In this document: positions 1 through 5,094 of the stretch, in pieces
Position numbering within the stretch: position 1 is the first letter of the stretch
How the letters are laid out: each line of letters starts with the position of its first letter
Assembly: GCA_007128275.1 (NCBI GenBank)
Contig: SKXR01000129.1
Span: forward strand, 1 to 7,541
From: Kiritimatiellia bacterium
Lineage (GTDB): Bacteria > Verrucomicrobiota > Kiritimatiellia > SLAD01
Reading direction: 5' to 3'
DNA: 7,541 bases
The notes under the pieces: model-generated
The model's database searches: none
The model's input: only the letters and a program-made list of their open reading frames with translations
What the model was told of the DNA's origin: nothing
Made by a program: the position numbers and the translations under genes

Positions 1-84
1 GCCTGCCGCGGCGTAGTTCCCGAGCCTTGCGAGGGGACGGAGCCGGGCGGTCAATCATGCGCTCCGAACTACGCCCGGGCAGGC
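1..84. repeat. Inverted-repeat element, copy 1
   Basis: Bases 1-19 and 66-84 are inverted repeats pairing at 17 of 19 positions: GCCTGCCGCGGCGTAGTTC against the complement of GAACTACGCCCGGGCAGGC. The pairing continues inward more loosely (CCGAGC against GCGCTCC). The 46-bp centre holds the motif GGACGGAGCCGGGCGG, which recurs in changed form in the neighbouring copy. It has no coding potential. It resembles a small non-autonomous palindromic repeat (MITE- or REP-like). The element may extend left of the window. It could also fold in RNA as a terminator of an upstream gene, but no T-run follows. The family is not one I recognise. Confidence 0.6.
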
Positions 85-105
85 CAGATTTGAATGTTTA
101 AGGGT

Positions 106-170
106 TTGAATTCCGGAGCGCAGCGCAGGACGAAGCCGGGCAGCTATGAGAATGAAGCGCTCCGAACTAT
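106..170. repeat. Inverted-repeat element, diverged copy 2
   Basis: Left arm TTCCGGAGCGC (111-121) pairs with right arm GCGCTCCGAA (158-167) with one gap. The interior carries GGACGAAGCCGGGCAG (128-143), matching the copy 1 motif GGACGGAGCCGGGCGG at all but two bases. The right arm GCGCTCCGAACTA is identical to the same stretch of copy 1. The two units are therefore diverged tandem members of one family, about 20 bp apart. The remaining bases up to the psd start (about 171-246) are AT-richer and presumably hold the psd promoter, but no convincing -35/-10 pair is visible. Confidence 0.5.
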
Positions 171-246
171 ATCCGATCCCAACCCGTTTCCATTTGATTA
201 ACCGACCCAAGCAGGCGATTGTACTAAAAGTAAGGGATTTTGACGC

Positions 247-906
247 ATGCGCATCGTTAGTGACGGGTATAGTTTGATTCTTGGTTCAGTCGCGCTCTTT
301 GGCTCCTTGGCTGCGGTGGCGGCGTTTCTCGGCCATTCGGCCGGGGCCGGCGTGTTCATCGCGCTTGGCGTAATCGCCACCGCCTTCTTTCTCTATTTCT
401 TCCGCGATCCGGAGCGCACCGCTCCTGCGGATGCCTCGTCCATCGTCTCCGGCGCCGATGGAATCATTCGCGCTATTGAGAACATTCGTGAAGAGAAGTA
501 CTTAAACACGGACACCGTCCGAATTAGCATCTTTTTGAATCCGTTCGACGTCCATGTCAATCGGTCTCCCTTGGGCGGCGTGGTGAAGGGATTGGCGTAT
601 ACTCCCGGTAAACATTTATTGACAATCAGCAACGCCTCGTCCGAGCATAACGAACATAGTTCGATCTTGGTTGAAGGGGAGTCGACAAAGTGTTTGGTCA
701 AGCAAATCGTCGGGCCGGTGGTGCGGCGTGTTGTCTATTGGCTGGAAATGGAACAGAATTTGAGTAAGGGTGATCGCATAGGGATGATGAAGTTCGGATC
801 GCGGATGGATATTTATCTGCCCGCTTCGGACGTGGAGGTCATTGTCAAGAAGGGCGATCGTGTCCGGGCGGGCGAATCCGTCATTGCGACCCTTCGAAAG
901 GATTAA
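247..906 (+). CDS. psd: Phosphatidylserine decarboxylase proenzyme, short (PSD-A) type
   Basis: Decarboxylates phosphatidylserine to phosphatidylethanolamine at the cytoplasmic membrane. The 219-aa protein matches the length of the short archaeal/PSD-A type rather than the ~320-aa E. coli type. Residues about 9-52 are hydrophobic and form one or two membrane segments, followed by the conserved FFRDPER. Visible catalytic elements are the GADG aspartate (D71), the histidine of DVHVNR (H103) and the self-cleavage site in KFGSR, between G184 and S185. By family knowledge, S185 becomes the pyruvoyl group of the small alpha chain (about 35 residues). The start at 247 is preceded by TAAGGGA at a suitable distance and keeps the whole membrane segment. 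The stop lies two bases before the pssA start, so the two genes are almost certainly co-transcribed and probably translationally coupled. No defects are seen. Confidence 0.96.
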   Translation: MRIVSDGYSLILGSVALFGSLAAVAAFLGHSAGAGVFIALGVIATAFFLYFFRDPERTAPADASSIVSGADGIIRAIENIREEKYLNTDTVRISIFLNPFDVHVNRSPLGGVVKGLAYTPGKHLLTISNASSEHNEHSSILVEGESTKCLVKQIVGPVVRRVVYWLEMEQNLSKGDRIGMMKFGSRMDIYLPASDVEVIVKKGDRVRAGESVIATLRKD

Positions 907-908
907 CC

Positions 909-1676
909 ATGATTACATGGAGACAAGTGCTGCCCACGCTATTTACCGTGGCGGCCATGATGGCGGGTTTTTACAGCCTGCTGATGAGCGCGCAAGGCGA
1001 ATTTCTGATCGCCGCTCAAATGATCATGTTGTCGATGTTGCTGGACGGGTTTGACGGCAACGTAGCTCGCCTCGTGAAAGGCACTTCGAAGTTCGGGGCG
1101 GAATTGGACACGTACGTGGATATGACGAGTTTCGGCATTGCGCCGGCCATGCTCGCATATGAAGCCGTACTCAAGCATTTTGGCCTTCCGGGCTTCCTGC
1201 TGGCCTGCGCGATTGTGATCTCGGGCGTCATGCGACTTTCCCGCTTCCGCATCAAGGACCCCTTCCGCGGCCAGCGCGGCTTCCAGGGATTGCCCATTAC
1301 GGTGAACGCCTGCTGGCTCTCCATGTTTGTGTTTGTCGCGGAATCCGGTCTGTTCAACACGGAGCGGTATGTCCTGCAGTCGGGCCCGATGGCCGCTGTC
1401 GTGTGGACCTGCACCGTCCTGTTCCTGATACTTCAGGTTTCCAATATCCGCTATGCAAAGCCAACCAAGGCCCTGATCGGGTTTATCCCGTGCATCCTGA
1501 TTGTCCTATTCCTTTTCCTCAAGATGCAGGTGGCCGTGGCAGCGGCGTTGACCATTCTCGTGTCCTGCTTTATCTACGCCTTCATCACGCCGCTCTTCCC
1601 CCGAAACGCAGATCTCTCCACGATCCTTGACGAATCGGAAGACGAAGAACCGGAACCCACGTTGCGCATGCCGTAA
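909..1676 (+). CDS. pssA: CDP-diacylglycerol--serine O-phosphatidyltransferase
   Basis: Integral membrane enzyme joining CDP-diacylglycerol and L-serine to give phosphatidylserine, the substrate of the preceding gene's product. The 255-aa sequence carries a perfect CDP-alcohol phosphatidyltransferase signature: D46, D49-G50, A53-R54, then G63, D67 and D71 at the canonical DxxDGxxARx8GxxxDxxxD spacing. The aspartates bind the metal and the CDP moiety. Several hydrophobic helices follow (about 95-110, 130-147, 161-178, 188-205, 207-229). The tail from about 234 is acidic (DESEDEEPEP) and presumably cytoplasmic. The ATG lies two bases after the psd stop, with GAAAGGA just upstream inside the end of psd. 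The downstream repeat island starts one base after the stop codon. It belongs to the bacterial type II (membrane) PssA class, not the PLD-like E. coli class. Confidence 0.95.
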   Translation: MITWRQVLPTLFTVAAMMAGFYSLLMSAQGEFLIAAQMIMLSMLLDGFDGNVARLVKGTSKFGAELDTYVDMTSFGIAPAMLAYEAVLKHFGLPGFLLACAIVISGVMRLSRFRIKDPFRGQRGFQGLPITVNACWLSMFVFVAESGLFNTERYVLQSGPMAAVVWTCTVLFLILQVSNIRYAKPTKALIGFIPCILIVLFLFLKMQVAVAAALTILVSCFIYAFITPLFPRNADLSTILDESEDEEPEPTLRMP

Positions 1677-1677
1677 G

Positions 1678-1773
1678 TGGCGGGCCGTTGGCCCGCAGGA
1701 TTCAATACGATCAAGTCAGGCAACGTTCGTGAACCGCGCCAACGGCGCGGCAGTCGTTAGCCAGGGGCGAAGC
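1678..1773. repeat. 96-bp direct repeat, left copy (A)
   Basis: This stretch is identical to 2354-2449 except at one base (C1717 against T2393). It starts one base after the pssA stop. It contains two perfect hairpins: GCGGGCC-GTT-GGCCCGC (1680-1696) and CCGCGCC-AAC-GGCGCGG (1734-1750), separated by a 37-bp AT-richer linker. A further GCTGAAGGCGCGCCA (1772-1786) also matches the right copy (2482-2496), but 34 bp that lie between these blocks on the right are missing here, so the outer two hairpins are broken. The first hairpin could also serve as a terminator for psd-pssA, although no T-run follows it. Confidence 0.9.
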
Positions 1774-1808
1774 TGAAGGCGCGCCAGCGGAATGGGAGGT
1801 CAATCGCA

Positions 1809-2279
1809 ATGCCCCAATCTTTGTCAAGAATGGCCGTCCACCTCATCTTCAGTACAAAGGACCGCACGCGCGCATTGGCCTATCCCGAGCTGCGCATTCG
1901 TTTGGAAGGATATCTCGTCGGAATTCTGAAAAATCTGGATTGCCCATCTATTGCCACTAAATCACTCATCGATCACGTTCACATTCTGTTTGTGTTGTCG
2001 CGAACCAAGACCGTCGCGGAGGTGGTTCAAATGGTGAAACAGGAATCGTCCGCATGGATAAAGGACCAATGTCCGGACCGGAAGGATCCGTATCTGATCA
2101 AATTTCATTGGCAGAATGGATACGCGGTGTTTTCGGTAAGCGAATCCAAGATATCAACGGTGAAGAAATACATTGATAACCAGGATGAGCACCACAAACG
2201 CGTGACATTCCATGAGGAATATAGGGAATTTCTGAATCAACACCGTGTGGCGTTTGACGAGAAATACGTGTGGGATTGA
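1809..2279 (+). CDS. Y1 HUH transposase, IS200/IS605 or RAYT-like
   Basis: A small single-domain transposase (Y1_Tnp family) that by family knowledge cuts and rejoins single-stranded DNA at hairpin-bearing ends. The 156 aa are full length for the family. The HUH motif is seen in IDHVHILF (H56 and H58), and the nucleophile is most likely Y121 in KKYIDNQ, with Q125 four residues later as the usual third metal ligand. Other family blocks are visible: FHWQNGYAVFSVS (99-111) and the C-terminal EEYREFL...DEKYVWD. A strong GGGAGGT at 1794-1800 lies eight bases before the ATG. All catalytic residues are present and the frame is open, so it is probably active or recently active. There is no second gene (no TnpB). 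The surrounding hairpin clusters favour a RAYT-like role, but a plain IS200 element cannot be excluded. Confidence 0.9.
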   Translation: MPQSLSRMAVHLIFSTKDRTRALAYPELRIRLEGYLVGILKNLDCPSIATKSLIDHVHILFVLSRTKTVAEVVQMVKQESSAWIKDQCPDRKDPYLIKFHWQNGYAVFSVSESKISTVKKYIDNQDEHHKRVTFHEEYREFLNQHRVAFDEKYVWD

Positions 2280-2281
2280 CC

Positions 2282-2372
2282 GGTGGCGGGCCTACAGCCC
2301 GCATGGGGTTATTTCGTTGTCCTGATCCCGGCCCTCCGGGCCGGGCTGACGACTGGCGGGCCGTTGGCCCGC
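2282..2372 (+). repeat. Three-hairpin repeat unit U1
   Basis: The unit starts with GGTG and contains three perfect hairpins: GCGGGC-CTACA-GCCCGC (2286-2302), CCCGGCCC-TCC-GGGCCGGG (2327-2345) and GCGGGCC-GTT-GGCCCGC (2356-2372). The linkers are GGTTATT (2307-2313) and CTGACGACTG (2346-2355). It is homologous, in opposite orientation, to the unit at 2410-2498: loops and linkers are alike while stem bases change in pairs. It begins just after the transposase stop and is not coding. It is most likely a REP-like structured element, and the first hairpins could additionally end transcription of the transposase gene. Confidence 0.8.
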
Positions 2373-2449
2373 AGGATTCAATACGATCAAGTTAGGCAAC
2401 GTTCGTGAACCGCGCCAACGGCGCGGCAGTCGTTAGCCAGGGGCGAAGC
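2354..2449. repeat. 96-bp direct repeat, right copy (B)
   Basis: This is the partner of 1678-1773, with 95 of 96 bases identical. It spans the third hairpin of U1, the 37-bp linker 2373-2409, and the first hairpin and a half of the facing unit. Unlike the left copy, the hairpin that crosses its right boundary, CCAGGGGC-GAA-GCCCCTGG (2437-2455), is complete here. The near identity against the much greater divergence between U1 and the facing unit means the A/B duplication is recent, while the two units are old paralogues. Confidence 0.9.
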
Positions 2450-2498
2450 CCCTGGAACAGGGTCAGCAATAACCAACGCGCGCTGAAGGCGCGCCACC
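2410..2498 (-). repeat. Three-hairpin repeat unit U2, inverted relative to U1
   Basis: Read on the minus strand, the unit starts GGTG and has three hairpins in U1 order: GCGCGC-CTTCA-GCGCGC (2494-2478), CCAGGGGC-TTC-GCCCCTGG (2455-2437) and CCGCGCC-GTT-GGCGCGG (2426-2410). The linkers GGTTATT and CTAACGACTG match GGTTATT and CTGACGACTG of U1. Each stem difference from U1 is compensated in the opposite arm. Together U1, the 37-bp linker and U2 form a head-to-head pair similar in plan to a BIME. Confidence 0.8.
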
Positions 2499-2600
2499 AT
2501 GCTTGATGTGGCAGGCTAAAGGAAGACGAAACGGATCGATTCTTGCCGCGCTGACACGTCACGGCGTAGCGTAGCGAAGCCGGAAGGCGCGCCACCAGCG
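2499..2600 (-). repeat. Gap with fragment of a repeat unit next to the peroxiredoxin stop
   Basis: On the minus strand, four bases after the peroxiredoxin stop, TGGTGGCGCGCCTT (2597-2584) repeats the first 14 bases of U2 and its flank exactly (2499-2486). The sequence then diverges into CGGC...GCCG (2582-2562), an imperfect stem enclosing CTACGCTAC-like bases. The first arm of hairpin one is thus present without its partner, so this is a truncated or chimeric unit. Bases 2500-2561 show nothing I can name. No T-run marks a canonical terminator. Confidence 0.5.
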
Positions 2601-3104
2601 TCACTCCGCTTGAAGCTCAACCAAGTGTGCGATCACCTCATCGGCATGTCCCGCGGTCTTGGGTCTGTCAAACCGATGGGCTACCACGCCGTCCGGATTG
2701 ATGATGAACGTCTTGCGCGCCGCCATCAGACCGCCGACCATCAGGCTGTCAAAGGCCCGCGACAAATTCTTGTCACCATCGCTCAATAACTCGAACGGAA
2801 GATGGTGTTCTTGCTTGAATGACAGAATCCGTTCCGGACTATCCAAACTCACTCCCAGCACGATGGCGCCTCGCTCCTGCAGTTCCCCGTATTCGTCTCG
2901 CAGGGAGCAGGCTTGATCCGTGCATCCAGGCGTGAACGCACGCGGATAGAAGTAGAGAACCACCCACGTTCCCGCGAAATCGGTCAGGCGAACCTCCTCG
3001 CCGGACGTGGACGGCAGCGCCATGTCCGGTACGCGATCGCCGGGTTGCAGGGCCCAGACGGGTGTCGATAACAATAGGGCTAACAGGGAGAGCGGTATCC
3101 TCAT
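2601..3104 (-). CDS. Exported BCP/PrxQ-type peroxiredoxin (AhpC/TSA family)
   Basis: Thiol peroxidase reducing H2O2 or organic hydroperoxides. The 167-aa precursor begins with MRIPLSLLALLLSTPVWA, a typical signal peptide with a likely cut after residue 18, leaving about 149 residues, which is standard BCP size. The active site TPGCTDQAC gives the peroxidatic C61 and a resolving C66 five residues later, the PrxQ/BCP alpha arrangement. T58 and the later arginine R130 (ARKTFIINPDG) complete the usual catalytic set. The start at 3104 is chosen because it begins the signal peptide and has AAAGGA (3117-3112) seven bases upstream. A GTG at 3137 would add 11 polar residues in front of the signal. The gene follows the membrane-protein gene by 29 bp and is probably co-transcribed. 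The periplasmic location is inferred; most BCPs are cytoplasmic. Confidence 0.9.
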   Translation of the reverse strand: MRIPLSLLALLLSTPVWALQPGDRVPDMALPSTSGEEVRLTDFAGTWVVLYFYPRAFTPGCTDQACSLRDEYGELQERGAIVLGVSLDSPERILSFKQEHHLPFELLSDGDKNLSRAFDSLMVGGLMAARKTFIINPDGVVAHRFDRPKTAGHADEVIAHLVELQAE

Positions 3105-3133
3105 TATGGTTTCCTTTCGTGGGTGATGGGCCG

Positions 3134-5020
3134 TCACAGCGCGTTCATGATATCAACGCCCTTATACACCACCAAACGCCGGTTTTCAAACAAGGGGGCA
3201 ACCTCCTCGGATTCAATGAGCCAGGCGATGCGCGAGGCGCGGACAAAATCTTTGCGGACGGCCACATAATCGACGTGTTGCGTCACGGCATAGCGGACCT
3301 GTTCCGGGGCGCCTCGTCCGTGCGTGAGCCCCAACCGCATCATCTCATCCCAGCGGGCGGTTGATCGGCCGGAATACCCGTTCATCAGATAGAGGTCCGG
3401 GAATGCAGCGTAATACAACATGGCCCACGTGTTGTGGGCAAAGGGTTCCGCAGGGATCGATACGAGAGAGCCTTCCAGCGAATGGAGAAATTCCCGCTCC
3501 GCGGCTGTCGGGCGAATCAGGGATTCATCATACGGTCTTTGCCGGGCACGAACAATGGATGCGTCCAATCCTTGCAGGAGGCAGGCCGCCACGAGTCCCA
3601 CGGTGAGAACATGCCGGACCGGACCGCGTGCGCGGACCCACAGGGTCCACACCCATAGCGCGACCAAGGTCATGAGCAACACCTGACCCAAAAACGCCAT
3701 GCGCCCCACGGCGCGCATGCTCGTGAATCCGGGGACCCACAAAGAAAAGAAACCCCATGGGGACGGATTCACGCGTTCGCCGAGATAATACCCGTGCGGG
3801 CCGAAGGCGATGCCGTACATGAGGGCGGCGGCCAACGCAAGAAACCCGGCGGACCAGGGGAGGGCGCGGTCCCTGTATTGTTGCGCGAGAAATCGGATGG
3901 TGAGAGCGAGTAGAAGGGCGATAAAGCAGAGTCCGTACCAAGACAGCAAAGGCCTCAATTCCCTGATTTTCAGGTTTAGGAGGACGATCGACAGCACGAT
4001 AAACCAGCACCGCGCTGACCGTATCCATCGACCCCACGGCGGTGCCCGGCGCAGGGTGAAGCCCAGTATGCCGAGCAGTCCGATCAGGAGCCCGGGGCCG
4101 AGCCATGCGATCTTTTCGTGGTCTTGCGGAGGGTATTCGGCGAGGGCTGCCGCTAGCAGCTGATGCGAATACCCGTAGGCGGGCCGCAGAAGATCGGCCC
4201 AGTCGATGGCAAATGTATTCACATCGGATGGCAGATGAGGCGCATGCCTCACGCGGACATACGCGACGGCCAGGATCAGGGAAGGGACGCTCAACGCGGC
4301 CAACAGAAGCCGCGCGTCCCAGAGATGTCGGCTCAGCGCCCGCGGATGCATCGCGACTTCCAGAGCCGCCCACGCGACAAGCAGGATCCCTCCGGCCACC
4401 GTGTAATAGGGGGCGAAGAAGAGCGTGATGACCAGACTCACCGCCATTACAGTCAGCCATCGGGCGGACGGCGCTCTCCGATAGGCCAACATCCCTCCGA
4501 GCAACACAAACAATCCGAGGGAAGAAAAGTTCTGTAGGTGGGCGAAGTGATTGATGAGTACGGCGGGCGAAAAATGGGCGAGATACGCGAACACCGGGAT
4601 CAGCCATGCGGCGTGCGGAGGCAAATCCGTGTGCCGATGACGCACCAGCGCAAACACCTGATAAAAGAGAAATATCAACGCCGCGAAATGGAGGATGGAA
4701 AGCACGAGGCCCGTCAACCAGTAGGCATCAAGCAGCCCCGGCATGATCGTCTTGCTCAAGGCGAAGAGGGGCGACACCACGATCAGATTATCCGACCAGA
4801 ACAGGGTGCCCTCGTGCTCCGGCCAGAAGATGCGCCCGTCTCCAAGGTTCCAGTCACCCCGCGCCACGGTCTCCGTGACATGGTTCATGACCCACAGATT
4901 GAAGAACCCGTCCCCGGCGTCGCCCCAAATCGTTCCCGGCTCGCGCTGCAAGACATTGAGATGCAGCACGGCTCCGAACAGATATAGCGCGATGGCCGCC
5001 GCGATGAGTTGACGGTTCAT
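3134..5020 (-). CDS. Polytopic membrane protein, GT-C glycosyltransferase-like, function unknown
   Basis: The 628-aa protein has about a dozen hydrophobic segments up to residue ~485, then a hydrophilic tail of about 140 residues. The first helix (4-21) is followed by an extracytoplasmic-type loop, TIWGDAGDGFFNLWVMNH, with acidic D34 and D37, the place where GT-C enzymes carry their catalytic acid. Other marks are NHFAHLQNFSS (157-167), FFAPYYT (201-207) and PGFTSMRAVGRM (430-441). This last motif I associate with uncharacterised GT-C-like proteins. The tail contains HVDYVAVRKDF, like the C-terminal soluble parts of such proteins. A polyprenyl-phosphate-sugar-dependent transferase is plausible, but substrate and activity are unknown. 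The ATG at 5020 is preferred because it directly precedes the first helix; its ribosome site (AAGG) is close and weak. An ATG at 5131 would overlap the end of carB by 37 bases. Confidence 0.75.
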   Translation of the reverse strand: MNRQLIAAAIALYLFGAVLHLNVLQREPGTIWGDAGDGFFNLWVMNHVTETVARGDWNLGDGRIFWPEHEGTLFWSDNLIVVSPLFALSKTIMPGLLDAYWLTGLVLSILHFAALIFLFYQVFALVRHRHTDLPPHAAWLIPVFAYLAHFSPAVLINHFAHLQNFSSLGLFVLLGGMLAYRRAPSARWLTVMAVSLVITLFFAPYYTVAGGILLVAWAALEVAMHPRALSRHLWDARLLLAALSVPSLILAVAYVRVRHAPHLPSDVNTFAIDWADLLRPAYGYSHQLLAAALAEYPPQDHEKIAWLGPGLLIGLLGILGFTLRRAPPWGRWIRSARCWFIVLSIVLLNLKIRELRPLLSWYGLCFIALLLALTIRFLAQQYRDRALPWSAGFLALAAALMYGIAFGPHGYYLGERVNPSPWGFFSLWVPGFTSMRAVGRMAFLGQVLLMTLVALWVWTLWVRARGPVRHVLTVGLVAACLLQGLDASIVRARQRPYDESLIRPTAAEREFLHSLEGSLVSIPAEPFAHNTWAMLYYAAFPDLYLMNGYSGRSTARWDEMMRLGLTHGRGAPEQVRYAVTQHVDYVAVRKDFVRASRIAWLIESEEVAPLFENRRLVVYKGVDIMNAL

Positions 5021-5054
5021 GGCCTTTTTATGCCTGTGACGAACGATTGAAGCA

Positions 5055-5079
5055 AGTCCGCGTAAAGGCGGAACGGACT
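5055..5079. other. Hairpin in the carB/membrane-gene gap
   Basis: AGTCCG (5055-5060) pairs with CGGACT (5074-5079), and an alternative inner stem TCCGC-GTAAAG-GCGGA spans 5057-5072. It lies just after the carB stop on the minus strand. No T-run follows in that direction, so it is at best a weak or factor-dependent attenuator, or chance. The 74-bp gap otherwise shows nothing except the region before the next start. Confidence 0.25.
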
Positions 5080-5094
5080 CCACGCTCGCCACGC

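Larger units (their letters stand above)
1678..2498. mobile_element. IS200/RAYT-like element with flanking palindrome clusters
   Basis: A single Y1/HUH transposase gene sits between two copies of a palindrome cluster that share a 96-bp near-identical block. The right cluster (2282-2498) is complete, while the left one is reduced. This fits a REP-associated transposase with its BIME-like repeats, or an IS200-type insertion whose ends are the hairpin clusters. The exact transposon ends cannot be fixed from one copy, so the limits given are those of the repeat-bearing region. It occupies only the gap between convergent gene sets and breaks no gene. Confidence 0.6.

Noticed and set aside
1..175. 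Possible tRNA or other classic structured RNA gene in the upstream palindromes
   Set aside because: No cloverleaf or TTCRA-type T-loop is present, and the arms are better explained by two copies of one inverted repeat.
194..227. Sigma70-like promoter TTGATT ... TACTAA before psd
   Set aside because: The spacing is about 22 bp and the -10 match is poor, so it was not supported as a promoter.
1680..1696. Rho-independent terminator for psd-pssA
   Set aside because: The hairpin is well placed after the stop, but no T-run follows and the same hairpin recurs as part of the repeat, so the repeat explanation is preferred.
1678..2498. CRISPR-like array
   Set aside because: The hairpins differ in arm sequence and spacing, only two long direct copies exist, and there are no regular unique spacers or cas genes.
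2392..2604. 70-codon minus-strand frame across the repeat island
   Set aside because: It runs through hairpins and direct repeats, has no ribosome site and no recognisable protein features.
3105..3137. GTG start for the peroxiredoxin overlapping the upstream stop (GTGA)
   Set aside because: It puts 11 polar residues before an otherwise standard signal peptide, while the ATG at 3104 has a well-placed AAAGGA.
3528..4607. 359-codon open frame inside the membrane-protein gene
   Set aside because: It overlaps a clearly better protein in another frame, and its arginine-, glycine- and proline-rich composition is typical of a GC-rich shadow frame.
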